A DNA stretch of 64,000 nt. Source: an uncultured Alphaproteobacteria bacterium (GTDB lineage Bacteria > Pseudomonadota > Alphaproteobacteria > HIMB59 > GCA-002718135). The translations under genes and the position numbers were made by a program. How positions within the stretch are numbered: position 1 is the first letter of the stretch; each line of letters begins with the position of its first letter. This document shows positions 50,084 through 60,630 of the stretch, in pieces. The stretch covers positions 62,001-126,000 of the forward strand of contig CACHAQ010000001.1 of the NCBI GenBank assembly GCA_902577905.1. The letters are read 5' to 3'. The notes beneath the pieces were generated by a model that saw only the letters and a list, made by a program, of their open reading frames with translations, did no database searches and was not told the DNA's origin.

Positions 50084-50160
50084 GTGCCCGTAGCTCAGTA
50101 GGATAGAGCACCAGATTCCTAATCTGGGGGCCGCATGTTCGAATCATGCCGGGCACGCCA
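50084..50160 (+). tRNA. tRNA-Arg (anticodon CCT)
   Basis: GTGCCCG/CGGGCAC acceptor, D arm GCTC/GAGC, anticodon arm CCAGA-TTCCTAA-TCTGG, T arm GCATG-TTCGAAT-CATGC, encoded CCA. Confidence 0.97.
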
Positions 50161-50163
50161 TAG

Positions 50164-50931
50164 ATGACATATAAATTTACAAATGCAATTGTTAGAAAAC
50201 CGAATAAGAGTATTCATAATGCATTGAGTTCGCAGTATTTACATCCAAGTTATGAAAAAATATTAGAGATACATAAAAATTATATAACTGCCATTAAAAA
50301 AGCAGGATTAAATACAATTTTATTAGATAGCTTAGAAAAATATCCGGACAGTATTTTTGTTGAAGATCCTGCTCTTATCTTCAAAAATAATATTATTATA
50401 TTAAAACCAAGTGAATTTACACGAAAGGATGAGGAAATAATAATTAAAAAAGAAATAAGTAAATACTTTGAAAAAATATTTGTTGTTGAAAAGGGAACAA
50501 TAGAAGGTGGAGATATATTAAATATTAATAATCATTTTATTATAGGTTTATCAAATAGAACTGATAAATTAGGGGCAGAAAATTTATCTAATATACTTAT
50601 CTCACTTGGTGCTACTGTGGAAGTATGTCAAACACCAAAAGATATTCTTCATTTTAAGTCTGAATGCAGTTTATTGGATGATGATATAATTTTAGTAAGT
50701 AATAGAATGTCTAAATTAGATTATTTAAAAAAAAATTATAATTTAATTGAATTACCTTTAGGTGAAGAAAATGCAGCTAACTGTATTAGAATTAATAATA
50801 AATTATTAATTCCAGATGGTTTTAATAAAACTGAGGAAATTTTATCTAAAAATTTTAATATCATTAAAATTAATATTGATGAAATATCAATGGTTGATGC
50901 GGGTTTAAGCTGTATGAGTCTTAGATGGTAA
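50164..50931 (+). CDS. dimethylarginine dimethylaminohydrolase (DDAH)-like amidinohydrolase
   Basis: NAIVRKPNKS, PDSIFVEDPALIF, GTIEGGDILNI, NCIRINNKLLIPDGF, SMVDAGLSCMSLRW. Confidence 0.88.
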   Translation: MTYKFTNAIVRKPNKSIHNALSSQYLHPSYEKILEIHKNYITAIKKAGLNTILLDSLEKYPDSIFVEDPALIFKNNIIILKPSEFTRKDEEIIIKKEISKYFEKIFVVEKGTIEGGDILNINNHFIIGLSNRTDKLGAENLSNILISLGATVEVCQTPKDILHFKSECSLLDDDIILVSNRMSKLDYLKKNYNLIELPLGEENAANCIRINNKLLIPDGFNKTEEILSKNFNIIKINIDEISMVDAGLSCMSLRW

Positions 50932-51596
50932 AAAACTTTATATACATATTAAAACTTAAAAAAATCCCCAAGTTATACTGGAGCTCTCCTTATGAATATA
51001 ATCTTAAACCAAAAAAAATAACAATTTTTTATTTGATTTTAGGACTTATACTCTTCGGCTTTGGTGAAGCGTTATTAATCACTGCAAATTTAGGAGTTTC
51101 ACCTTGGTTTGTGTTACATCAGGGATTAGCGTTTAAAACTGGTTACACAATAGGTATTACAACATTTTTTGTAAGTATTGCATTATTATTGATTTGGTTT
51201 CCACTAAAACAAAAACCGGGTATTGGAACAATATTAAATGCTATTTTAATTTCTGTAATTTTGGATCTTTCACTAATCTATCTTCCTTATCCAAAGGATT
51301 TCATATTTCAATTTTTACAGGTATTAATTGGTATTTTAATAATAGGTATTGGAAGTGGTTTTTATTTAGCTGCAAATTTAGGACCTGGTCCAAGAGATGG
51401 ACTGATGACTGGCTTAAATAAACAAACTAATTTTTCAATTTCATTTATTAGAACATTACTTGAACTATCTGCAGTAGGTATAGGATTTTTTTTAGGTGGA
51501 AAAGTTGGAATAGGAACGCTGATATACGCAATAGGAATAGGTTTTTCAGTATCTTTAGGTTTATTTTTTGTTGGTAAAATTTATAGGAAAAATTAA
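50925..51596 (+). CDS. YczE/YitT-like integral membrane protein
   Basis: FGFGEALLITANLGVSPWFVLHQGLA; GSGFYLAANLGPGPRDGLMTGL. Confidence 0.8.
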   Translation: MVKNFIYILKLKKIPKLYWSSPYEYNLKPKKITIFYLILGLILFGFGEALLITANLGVSPWFVLHQGLAFKTGYTIGITTFFVSIALLLIWFPLKQKPGIGTILNAILISVILDLSLIYLPYPKDFIFQFLQVLIGILIIGIGSGFYLAANLGPGPRDGLMTGLNKQTNFSISFIRTLLELSAVGIGFFLGGKVGIGTLIYAIGIGFSVSLGLFFVGKIYRKN

Positions 51597-51689
51597 ATTT
51601 AACTATTATTTATTAATAATTTTTAATCTTAAACCATTAAGTATTTTATTTTCATAAATTTTGTTTCGATTATACTTAATTGAACAATA

Positions 51690-52484
51690 ATGGACAAGCT
51701 ACTGCAAAGATCAAATGGAAAAATAGATATAGAATTACTAGATAATGATATTTCAAAATTTTTTCAAAGTGGTTGTTGTAAAATCTTAAATCCAAAAAAT
51801 TATAATGAATTTAAAGAATTAGTTTTAGTTAATACGGCAGGAGGCATTACTTGTAATGACAATATTGATATTAACGCTAATATCAATAATTCTAAACTAA
51901 GTATTTGCACACAAGCTGCAGAAAAAATTTATGCAGGAATTGGTGACCCTGCTAGAGTAGAAATAAATATCAATTTAAATAATTCTACTATGTATTGGTT
52001 ACCAAAAGAATTAATTTTATTTGATAATTCAAAATTAAGAAGAAATATCAATATTAATCTATCAGATAATTCTAATTTGATTTTTTGTGAAACAACAATT
52101 TTTGGAAGAAAAGCAATGTCTGAAAAAATTAAAAATATTTCTTTTTCTGATCAATGGAAAATTTATTCAAATTCTTCCATAAAGCATTTTGAAGCAATTA
52201 ATATTAAAGGATCAACGATTGATAATTTCAAAAACAATTACACTTTTTCTAATCAATCATCTTTATCAACAATTTTAATTTTTGGTGATATTGTTCATCA
52301 ACTAGAATCTGTATTAAGAAAAGTTAAAAAAAACTTAGGAAATCACTTTTGTGAAATGACAAAATTTGATGATAAAATTATCATTAGATGTTTAGCAGAT
52401 GATAATTATGATTTAAAAAAAACACTAAATATTATTATGAAAAATGTAATAAATGATAAAATGCCAAAAAGTTGGGATCTATAA
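51690..52484 (+). CDS. ureD: urease accessory protein UreD
   Basis: LVNTAGGITCNDNI; first gene of the urease operon. Confidence 0.92.
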   Translation: MDKLLQRSNGKIDIELLDNDISKFFQSGCCKILNPKNYNEFKELVLVNTAGGITCNDNIDINANINNSKLSICTQAAEKIYAGIGDPARVEININLNNSTMYWLPKELILFDNSKLRRNININLSDNSNLIFCETTIFGRKAMSEKIKNISFSDQWKIYSNSSIKHFEAINIKGSTIDNFKNNYTFSNQSSLSTILIFGDIVHQLESVLRKVKKNLGNHFCEMTKFDDKIIIRCLADDNYDLKKTLNIIMKNVINDKMPKSWDL

Positions 52485-52787
52485 ATGAAATTAACACCAA
52501 GAGAAAAAGATAAGTTGATGGTCAGTATGGCAGCTAATGTTGCTAGAAAACGTCTAGAAAGAGGTGTTAAACTTAACTACCCAGAAGCTATAGCCTTGAT
52601 AACAGATTTTGTAATAGAGGGCGCAAGAGATGGAAAAATGGTATCAGAATTAATGGAAACAGGAGCTCACGTAGTAAAAAAAGAAGATTGTATGGATGGT
52701 ATTCCAGATATGATTCCAGAAGTACAAGTTGAAGCTACATTTCCAGATGGAACAAAATTAGTAACAGTACATAAACCGATTAGATAA
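52485..52787 (+). CDS. ureA: urease gamma subunit
   Basis: [39 protein letters not shown]. Confidence 0.98.
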   Translation: MKLTPREKDKLMVSMAANVARKRLERGVKLNYPEAIALITDFVIEGARDGKMVSELMETGAHVVKKEDCMDGIPDMIPEVQVEATFPDGTKLVTVHKPIR

Positions 52788-53095
52788 TGAAACCTGGAGA
52801 AATAATAACAAAGCAAAATAGTGATATTAATTTGAATGATGAAAGACAATCAATAACTTTAAAAGTTTCAAATAGCGGAGATCGACCAATTCAAGTTGGT
52901 AGTCATTATCATTTTGCCGAAACAAATGAATATTTAAAATTTGATAGAGAAAAATCAAATGGTATGCGTTTAGATATACCATCTGGCACAGCTGTTCGGT
53001 TTGAACCTGGTCAATCAAAAGATGTAGAATTAATTCCAATAACGGGAAATAGAAAGATATTTGGTTTTAATAAAAAAGTTATGGGTCAATTGTAA
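52787..53095 (+). CDS. ureB: urease beta subunit
   Basis: [17 protein letters not shown] ... [16 protein letters not shown]. Confidence 0.98.
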   Translation: MKPGEIITKQNSDINLNDERQSITLKVSNSGDRPIQVGSHYHFAETNEYLKFDREKSNGMRLDIPSGTAVRFEPGQSKDVELIPITGNRKIFGFNKKVMGQL

Positions 53096-54801
53096 TGAAA
53101 AAAATAAAGAGAGAAGCTTATGCCGATATGTATGGGCCAACAACTGGTGATAAAGTTAGACTTGCTGATACTGAATTATTTATTGAAGTGGAAAAAGATT
53201 TAACAACTTATGGAGAAGAAGTAAAATTTGGTGGTGGAAAAGTTATTCGAGATGGAATGGGACAATCTCAAGTATCTCGTAAAGATGGTGCTGTTGATAC
53301 AGTTATAACAAACGCCTTAATAGTAGATGTAAATGGAATTTATAAAGCTGATATTGGTCTTAAGGATGGATTAATTTATGAAATTGGAAAAGCAGGTAAT
53401 CCAGATACACAACCCAATGTAAATATTATTATTGGACCTGGAACAGAAATAATTGCTGGTGAAGGCAAAATTATAACAGCTGGTGGATTTGACAGTCATA
53501 TACATTTTATTTGTCCTCAGCAAATAGATGATGCACTTCATTCAGGTATTACAACTATGTTGGGAGGTGGAACTGGTCCTGCACACGGCACTTTAGCGAC
53601 TACAGTTACACCTGGGCCATGGCATATAGAAAAAATGATACAATCAGCTGATGCATTTTCTATGAACTTAGCTTTTGCAGGAAAAGGAAATAGTTCTTTA
53701 CCTAAAGCTCTTGAAGAACAAGTAATAGCCGGTGCATCTTCACTAAAATTACATGAAGATTGGGGTACAACTCCCGCAGCAATAGATAATTGTTTAAATG
53801 TAGCAGATGATCATGACATTCAAGTAATGATTCATACGGATACATTAAATGAAAGTGGATTTGTTGAGAGTACTATTAAAGCGATTAATGGAAGAACAAT
53901 TCACGCTTTTCATACTGAAGGAGCTGGTGGAGGTCATGCACCTGATATTATAAAAGTTTGTGGTGAACAATATGTTATTCCTTCTTCTACTAACCCAACA
54001 AGACCCTATACAGTTAATACAGTTGAAGAACATTTAGATATGTTAATGGTTTGCCATCACTTGGATAAATCAATACCTGAAGATGTTGCTTTTGCTGAAA
54101 GTCGTATTCGAAAAGAAACAATTGCAGCAGAAGATATACTGCATGACATGGGTGCTTTTTCAATTATTGCTTCTGATAGTCAAGCCATGGGTCGTGTTGG
54201 TGAGGTTATTATTAGAACATGGCAAACAGCACATAAAATGAAAGTTCAACGTGGACAATTAAATGAAGAGCAGGGTGATAACGACAATGTAAGAGTTAAA
54301 AGATACATCGCTAAATATACAATTAATCCAGCAATAGCTCATGGTATTTCAGATCATATTGGAAGTATCGAAAAAAATAAACGTGCTGATATTGTTATTT
54401 GGGACACTCCTTTTTTTGGTGTTAAACCTGAAATGGTATTACAAGGAGGAAGTATAGCTTGTGCACAAATGGGTGATCCTAATGCATCTATACCAACACC
54501 ACAACCAGTGTACTCAAGGCCAATGTTTTCTTCTTTTGGAAAATCATTAGAAAAATCTACTGTCACTTTTGTAAGTAAAGTTTCATTAGATAAAGATTCA
54601 TTTAAAAATTCTGGAGTAAATAAATCTCTATTACCTGTTAAAAATATTAGAAAAATTTCTAAAAAAGATATGATATTAAATGATTATTGTCCAAAAATAG
54701 AAGTTAATCCAGAAACCTATGAAGTTTTAGCAGATGGTGAGTTAATAACTTGTGAACCAGCTAAAACATTACCTTTGGCTCAACGTTATTTCATGTATTA
54801 A
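53095..54801 (+). CDS. ureC: urease alpha subunit
   Basis: [53 protein letters not shown]. Confidence 0.99.
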   Translation: MKKIKREAYADMYGPTTGDKVRLADTELFIEVEKDLTTYGEEVKFGGGKVIRDGMGQSQVSRKDGAVDTVITNALIVDVNGIYKADIGLKDGLIYEIGKAGNPDTQPNVNIIIGPGTEIIAGEGKIITAGGFDSHIHFICPQQIDDALHSGITTMLGGGTGPAHGTLATTVTPGPWHIEKMIQSADAFSMNLAFAGKGNSSLPKALEEQVIAGASSLKLHEDWGTTPAAIDNCLNVADDHDIQVMIHTDTLNESGFVESTIKAINGRTIHAFHTEGAGGGHAPDIIKVCGEQYVIPSSTNPTRPYTVNTVEEHLDMLMVCHHLDKSIPEDVAFAESRIRKETIAAEDILHDMGAFSIIASDSQAMGRVGEVIIRTWQTAHKMKVQRGQLNEEQGDNDNVRVKRYIAKYTINPAIAHGISDHIGSIEKNKRADIVIWDTPFFGVKPEMVLQGGSIACAQMGDPNASIPTPQPVYSRPMFSSFGKSLEKSTVTFVSKVSLDKDSFKNSGVNKSLLPVKNIRKISKKDMILNDYCPKIEVNPETYEVLADGELITCEPAKTLPLAQRYFMY

Positions 54802-54802
54802 A

Positions 54803-55249
54803 ATGCAAACTTCTTTAAAAATAATTCATCACAATCATAATAATAAAGAATTATTAGATGAAATTTCACTATCTTATGAAGAAAGATTTATTCGTAGAAA
54901 AAAACTTATAGCAAATAATGGTACTGAATTTTTAGTTAATCTTGAAGAAACCGTCAGTGTTGATGAAAATTTTTTTTTTGAATTAGATAATGGTGATTTA
55001 ATTAAAGTCATATCTAAAGAAGAAAATTTAATTGAAATAACAGGTGACAATTTAAAGCAAATCATATGGCACATAGGAAACAGACATCTGCCATGTCAAA
55101 TTGAAGAAAATAGAATTCTTATTCAAGATGATGCTGTAATTCTTGATATGGTTTTAAAGTTACATGGAAATGTAAAAAAAGTTTTTGAAAAATTTAAACC
55201 AGAGGGCGGTGCATATGGTATTGGTAGAACACATAGTCACAAACACTAA
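54803..55249 (+). CDS. ureE: urease accessory protein UreE
   Basis: WHIGNRHLPCQIE; GRTHSHKH; start revised to ATG 54803. Confidence 0.93.
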   Translation: MQTSLKIIHHNHNNKELLDEISLSYEERFIRRKKLIANNGTEFLVNLEETVSVDENFFFELDNGDLIKVISKEENLIEITGDNLKQIIWHIGNRHLPCQIEENRILIQDDAVILDMVLKLHGNVKKVFEKFKPEGGAYGIGRTHSHKH

Positions 55250-55250
55250 C

Positions 55251-55886
55251 ATGAAAAAATTTAAAGATACTCATCAAATATTACAAATATGGTTTTCATC
55301 CTCTTTTCCTATTGGTTCTTACGCATATTCTCATGGTTTAGAAGCACTGATAGATGATAAAAAAATTAAAAATAAAGATAACGTTAAAGAATTTTTAGAA
55401 GCTCTTTTATTTTATGGAACATTAAGAAATGATTATATTTTTATGAAATCTATTTACAAAGGTGAGGAAATAAACGAATTAATCTTAGCAAGTGCTTCTT
55501 CTAAAGAAAGGAAAATAGAAATGATAGATATGGGAAATTCTTTTCGTAAAATCATGAAAGATAGTTGGGAATTATCTCTACCTGAAAATACATCATTTAT
55601 ATATTGTTTAGCGAAAGCTGGATTACATTTTGATATTAAGTTTGATGATTTAATTAAGTTTTATCTACAATCATTTATTTCTAATTTAATTAATACATGT
55701 GTAAAACATATACCAATGTCTCAAAAAGATGGGCAGAATCTTAATTTTATTTTTATTAATCAAATTCAAGAATTTTTAACTCATTCAGATAAACTAACTC
55801 TCAATCATATAGGTACAACTTTTTTTATTGGTGATATTTATGCCATTAAGCATGAAAACTTAGACTCAAGGATTTATTTAACATGA
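55251..55886 (+). CDS. ureF: urease accessory protein UreF
   Basis: [24 protein letters not shown]; start revised to ATG 55251. Confidence 0.93.
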   Translation: MKKFKDTHQILQIWFSSSFPIGSYAYSHGLEALIDDKKIKNKDNVKEFLEALLFYGTLRNDYIFMKSIYKGEEINELILASASSKERKIEMIDMGNSFRKIMKDSWELSLPENTSFIYCLAKAGLHFDIKFDDLIKFYLQSFISNLINTCVKHIPMSQKDGQNLNFIFINQIQEFLTHSDKLTLNHIGTTFFIGDIYAIKHENLDSRIYLT

Positions 55887-56494
55887 ATAATATAAATGGA
55901 CCTTTAAAAGTTGGTATTGGTGGTGGAATAGGGACTGGCAAAACGAGTTTAACTGAAGCTTTATGTCGTTATTTATCAAAAAAAGTATCTATGGCAGTTA
56001 TTTCAAATGATATTTATACAACTGAAGATGCAGAATACTTAATGAAAGCACAAGTTCTACCTATAGAGAGAATTAAAGGTGTTGAAACTGGCGGATGTCC
56101 ACATACAGCTATTAGGGAAGATTGCAGTATTAATTTACTTGCAGTAGATGAGATGAAAAAGAAATTTCCAGATTTAGAGTTAATACTTATTGAATCAGGT
56201 GGCGATAATTTAGCAGCAACTTTCAGTCCTGAATTAGTTGATTTAACAATTTATATGATTGATGTGGCACAAGGTGCAGATATACCAAGAAAAAAAGCAC
56301 CAGCTATTAAAAAATCTGATTTACTAGTAATTAATAAAGTTGACCTTGCTCCCTATGTTAATGTTGATTTAGAGCAAATGAAAGAGGATGTAAATGAAGC
56401 CAGAAATGGTTTACCTTATATTTTTGGTGAAATGAAAAATAATAACGGAATTGAAAAAATTTCTGACTTCTTAACTTCTCATGGTGGATTATAA
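55883..56494 (+). CDS. ureG: urease accessory GTPase UreG
   Basis: [54 protein letters not shown]. Confidence 0.98.
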   Translation: MNNINGPLKVGIGGGIGTGKTSLTEALCRYLSKKVSMAVISNDIYTTEDAEYLMKAQVLPIERIKGVETGGCPHTAIREDCSINLLAVDEMKKKFPDLELILIESGGDNLAATFSPELVDLTIYMIDVAQGADIPRKKAPAIKKSDLLVINKVDLAPYVNVDLEQMKEDVNEARNGLPYIFGEMKNNNGIEKISDFLTSHGGL

Positions 56495-56752
56495 CTATTC
56501 TACTTTTTGCAAAGAATACACTGTATCTGTACTATTAAATTTTGAATCAAATTCTTTTGATTTTGGGTCATCAAATAAAGCGTAAAATTTCTCTTCATCA
56601 GTTACATTACACATAATCATCACGTGGCCATCTTTTACAAAAGCCATATCAAACGCATCTGTATATTTGGCAATATCATCTTTAAAAAAATTATATAATT
56701 CCATGTAATCTTCTTTAGTAAAAGATCCTTTGGAAACAACACATAAATTCAT
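56495..56752 (-). CDS. uncharacterised 85-aa protein
   Basis: ORF downstream of riboswitch-like leader with AGGAG SD. Confidence 0.6.
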   Translation of the reverse strand: MNLCVVSKGSFTKEDYMELYNFFKDDIAKYTDAFDMAFVKDGHVMIMCNVTDEEKFYALFDDPKSKEFDSKFNSTDTVYSLQKVE

Positions 56753-56763
56753 AATTATCTCCT

Positions 56764-56802
56764 AAAAAAAATATCCTCACCATTTTTCTTAATGGGAGGA
56801 TA
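56764..56802 (-). terminator. intrinsic terminator in leader of 56495..56752
   Basis: Minus strand TATCCTCCCATT-aagaaa-AATGGTGAGGATA then TTTTTTT. Confidence 0.85.
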
Positions 56803-56810
56803 AATTTATA

Positions 56811-56861
56811 CGTATCTCATTTTAGCTGCTTTTGAACCGCAATAGAGTCAAATCGTTCTAT
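56811..56861 (-). promoter_or_regulatory. SAM-II/SAM-V-like riboswitch aptamer
   Basis: Minus strand tagaacGATTTGACTCtATTGCggttcaaaAGCAGCTAAAAtgagatacg; GATTT.AC..ATTGC ... GCTAAAA core. Confidence 0.7.
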
Positions 56862-56932
56862 TAAATAGATAATACATAATTATTACAATTCAATGAATGT
56901 AAAGGTAGAGAATTAGAGATAATTTATTACAA

Positions 56933-57337
56933 TTATTCATATTTATCAGAATACAAGTAAGGTATTCCAATAACTAGAATGATATAAAAAACCATAAAGC
57001 CTGCAATGAGAGGTAATACTTCTCCAGCTGGTACTGTGCTAAACGGACCAATAACAAATCCATAAATTACAAAAAGAATATTTAAACCTACTAAATAATA
57101 TCCACCACTTCTTTTCATACTGTACAACATGTAAATTGTGTAAGCGATTGCTAACTGAAATACGATACTTACAATAAAGTCTAAAGTGGAAAGTTGAACA
57201 TTAAAATCTCCTACAGGTGGTTGTACACCTTGACCAGAAAAATACCCATATGTAATTCGATAAGATGTATCAATAAAATCAAGAGAGATAAGGATTAACA
57301 TAATCCAATGTAATGGTTTAAATAATGTTTCTTTCAT
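56933..57337 (-). CDS. hypothetical membrane protein
   Basis: Four hydrophobic segments. Confidence 0.55.
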   Translation of the reverse strand: MKETLFKPLHWIMLILISLDFIDTSYRITYGYFSGQGVQPPVGDFNVQLSTLDFIVSIVFQLAIAYTIYMLYSMKRSGGYYLVGLNILFVIYGFVIGPFSTVPAGEVLPLIAGFMVFYIILVIGIPYLYSDKYE

Positions 57338-57370
57338 ACTTTTTTTTAATATTTTTTTTGCGATTCTCTA

Positions 57371-58072
57371 CTAATTTTTTTTCTCATTATCATGCTGATG
57401 ATTAACAACATCAACAAGAATTGCTATAACAAGGTTTAAAATTGTTATTGAACAAATAGAGATAAAGGAAAAAAAATAAATCCAGGACCACCAGTAAATT
57501 GCTTGCATTGGTAACATAACGTTTTCCCAACTAGATAAAGTCAAAACTTGAAATAAAGTTATAAGAGATATTCCTAAATCTGCCCATCTTTCTGGATCAT
57601 CTTCCCCAAATAAAATTGAACCCATAGTGGCATAAATATAGAGAATAATAAAAAGCAAAAGGCTAACAAAAAAAACTCTTTTTATAGATGCAAGGATGGC
57701 TTCAATAATTTTTTTTAATTCAGGTATTACAGATATCAGTCGTAATACTCTAAAAATACGAAGAAGACGTAAAACTAAGAAGCTAGAGTTATTTGGTATT
57801 GGTATGAGAGAAATAGCAACAATAATTGTATCAAAAACATTCCAACCATCTTTGAAAAAATTTTTCTTTTCTTTTTCACCAATAAAACGAATAAGTATTT
57901 CAATTACAAAGAAAATTGTAATGGCATAATCTAGTAAGTGGATAGTATTTAAAAAAATTGGATCTAATTGATATGTCGTTGCACCAATAAGTATTGCATT
58001 AAGAATAATTATGATGACAACTGAAAATTGAAAAATTCGATTATCTTTTAATTTTGAAAAAAAATTAATCAT
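57371..58072 (-). CDS. voltage-gated ion channel, bacterial NaChBac-like family
   Basis: S4 VLRLLRIFRVLRLISVIPELKKIIEAI; pore LFQVLTLSSWENVMLPM; six-TM layout. Confidence 0.85.
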   Translation of the reverse strand: MINFFSKLKDNRIFQFSVVIIIILNAILIGATTYQLDPIFLNTIHLLDYAITIFFVIEILIRFIGEKEKKNFFKDGWNVFDTIIVAISLIPIPNNSSFLVLRLLRIFRVLRLISVIPELKKIIEAILASIKRVFFVSLLLFIILYIYATMGSILFGEDDPERWADLGISLITLFQVLTLSSWENVMLPMQAIYWWSWIYFFSFISICSITILNLVIAILVDVVNHQHDNEKKN

Positions 58073-59574
58073 TTTAAATTAACAAATGCTAAAGATGCTG
58101 TATCTTCTAAAAATAAAACTAGGCCATTTTCTATTTTAATCATATCTCTAATTCTTTCACCTATATTTATTCTTTCTAAATTATCAATTTTATTATCATT
58201 TATTAAATCAAAAAAATAAATTGCATTATCTTTTAATGATGCAACAACATATTTATTTTTTTTATCTAAACCTATAATCTGAGAGATACCTATTGATGGA
58301 TTAAAATATTTTATGGGTTCTATAAAACCATATTCTGAATGTGATTTATGTAAGGGATATTTTTCATATTTTTTTTTATTTCGTTCTGCTTTTTTTCCAC
58401 CGTAATGTTCACCATAAGAAGAAATAGCCCATCCATAATTTGGAGTGGTATTCTCGTTAAGTTGAATTAAGTTAATTTCATCTCCACCTTCTGGACCATG
58501 TTCAGCTTCTATTAAAAAATTATTTGCCTTATCATAAAATAAACCTTGAGGATTTCGATGCCCCATACTGATTATTGAATAATCTTTATTGTTTTTACTA
58601 ATTTTAATTATTTTACCAAATATACTTTTCTTATTTTGAACTCTATGTCGACTTCTAAAATCTCCAGTAGATAACAAAACAGTATCTTTATTAAGGTTAG
58701 TAATTCGACCTCCAGATTGATGAGCATTAAATTCTTTATCTATATTTTTATCTACATGCACACATTCATCAGAGGTAAATAAAATATCAAATTTAATGAA
58801 ATTATAATTCATTTTTCCTTCGAGAAGACTTGTGTTCCAGCAATTTGAAGTAACTTCTCTTGTGTAGGAGACATAAATGTCATCTTCATATATTTGTATA
58901 TCTTTTGTAGAATACCAGCCACCTTCAAGCCAATCAAAATTATGTTGTCTCGATTTCTTAAATTGATCCTCGTTTATAAATTCATGAATATTTGTGTTTA
59001 TTTGTTTTAATATTAACTCTTTATCTAGCTTATTAATGCGACTTGTAGAGTAGGCTAATATACCACTTGCTGAAAGTAAAATGAGTTTATTCTTATGTTC
59101 ATCAATATATCCGCTAGCAGGAAATTGATTTGCTATCCCATACATTAAAATATTTTTTTCTGGATTATAAATATCAACATCTAAAATATTTGATGTAAAA
59201 CTGTGAGAAGAATTATAGATGTATTCTAAGTTACTATTCTTTGATTTGATATGCATATCAAATTCATAAGGATCAACTTGTGATAATAATTTTTCAAAAA
59301 TTTCTTCTATTGGCTGCAAATACTCAATATCTTCAAGCATATCTTGAAAAGCTCTTTCTAATAACCTTTTTTGCCCTTTAAATAGATTGCTTTCTTTTTG
59401 AATGGTTTCAATTTCTTTTTCAAGTTCGTCTATATTTTTTTGAGAAAAAACATATTTATTAATTAATTGTTGTTGATTTTTATTTAAAAGATTTCTGAAA
59501 ATTTGAAAATCATAAAAAAAATTAAGTAAAAGAAAAGTAAAGATTAATAAAAATAAAGAGTAAAGTATTTTCAT
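58069..59574 (-). CDS. PQQ-type sugar dehydrogenase / sorbosone dehydrogenase-like beta-propeller
   Basis: GKIIKISKNN ... SMGHRNPQGLFYD ... EAEHGPEGGDEINLIQ ... NYGWAISSYGEHYGG. Confidence 0.75.
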   Translation of the reverse strand: MKILYSLFLLIFTFLLLNFFYDFQIFRNLLNKNQQQLINKYVFSQKNIDELEKEIETIQKESNLFKGQKRLLERAFQDMLEDIEYLQPIEEIFEKLLSQVDPYEFDMHIKSKNSNLEYIYNSSHSFTSNILDVDIYNPEKNILMYGIANQFPASGYIDEHKNKLILLSASGILAYSTSRINKLDKELILKQINTNIHEFINEDQFKKSRQHNFDWLEGGWYSTKDIQIYEDDIYVSYTREVTSNCWNTSLLEGKMNYNFIKFDILFTSDECVHVDKNIDKEFNAHQSGGRITNLNKDTVLLSTGDFRSRHRVQNKKSIFGKIIKISKNNKDYSIISMGHRNPQGLFYDKANNFLIEAEHGPEGGDEINLIQLNENTTPNYGWAISSYGEHYGGKKAERNKKKYEKYPLHKSHSEYGFIEPIKYFNPSIGISQIIGLDKKNKYVVASLKDNAIYFFDLINDNKIDNLERINIGERIRDMIKIENGLVLFLEDTASLAFVNLK

Positions 59575-59596
59575 TATAAAATATTATAAAACTTGT

Positions 59597-60595
59597 TCAA
59601 AGACCTGTTTCTATTACAACTTTACCATGTTTATCTCGTGGCTCCTTTAAATATTCCCATGCATTACGATACTCTTCCATTGGATATGTACGATCAATAT
59701 TAGGTTTTAACTTTCCTTCTTTTAATGATTTATAAACAAAATCAGTTCCTCTATTTTTCATTTCAGCATTTTCAACATAATTAAAAAGTGAATAAGGATG
59801 AAATTTAGCGTTTGCTTGAAACATATCTACTATTGGTAATTGAGGAAATACTCCATCTAATGTTCCATAAAAATAAATAGTAGCATCACGTGCAAGGGCA
59901 GGGCTATACTTTGATATCATGCCCTGACCAACAGGATCAAATGCAGCATCAATGCCTCTGCCATTTGTTACTTCTTTTATAGTGGTTGCTAAATCATTTT
60001 TTTCAGGAATAATTACGTGCGAAGCGCCTGATTCAATTAAATAATCAGTATTTTTTTCAAACCTTGTAGTTGTAATCATATTGGCGCCATATAACTTTCC
60101 AATATTTAATGCTGCATTTCCAGCTGTACTTGTACCAGCGGTTACAAGAATATTTTTTTCTGGTGACGCTTTGCAAAGTTCAACTATGGGATAATATGCT
60201 GTCATAAATTGCATCCATACCGAAGAACTTTCTGCAGCACTCAATCCCTCTGGGGCAGGAGTAATATATCTTGCATCTATCGTGACATAATCAGCGCTTG
60301 CACCTTTATTATAATAAAAATAGGGTAGAGTGCAGTATCGTTGACCAATCTCTATATTATTAACACCCTCACCAATTTGATCAACTATTCCAGCAGCTTC
60401 CATTCCTATTCGTGCAGGAAATTTTTCAAAACTAAAAGAATATCGATCTAGCATTAAATCCATATCACCCCAATTAAGAGCAAAAGCTTCTATACGAAGA
60501 CGTACTTCACCTGGACCTGCATTTTGTATTTCGCAATCTTGTAATGTTAAACCTTGATAACCCGAATAATCTTTAATTACCCATTCACGTGCCAT
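59597..60595 (-). CDS. zinc-type MDR dehydrogenase / quinone oxidoreductase-like
   Basis: IGMEAAGIVDQIGEGVNNIEIGQR; NILVTAGTSTAGNAALNIGKLYGA. Confidence 0.88.
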   Translation of the reverse strand: MAREWVIKDYSGYQGLTLQDCEIQNAGPGEVRLRIEAFALNWGDMDLMLDRYSFSFEKFPARIGMEAAGIVDQIGEGVNNIEIGQRYCTLPYFYYNKGASADYVTIDARYITPAPEGLSAAESSSVWMQFMTAYYPIVELCKASPEKNILVTAGTSTAGNAALNIGKLYGANMITTTRFEKNTDYLIESGASHVIIPEKNDLATTIKEVTNGRGIDAAFDPVGQGMISKYSPALARDATIYFYGTLDGVFPQLPIVDMFQANAKFHPYSLFNYVENAEMKNRGTDFVYKSLKEGKLKPNIDRTYPMEEYRNAWEYLKEPRDKHGKVVIETGL

Positions 60596-60630
60596 AATTT
60601 TTACTCACTTCTATTATTAAAATTGTAATA

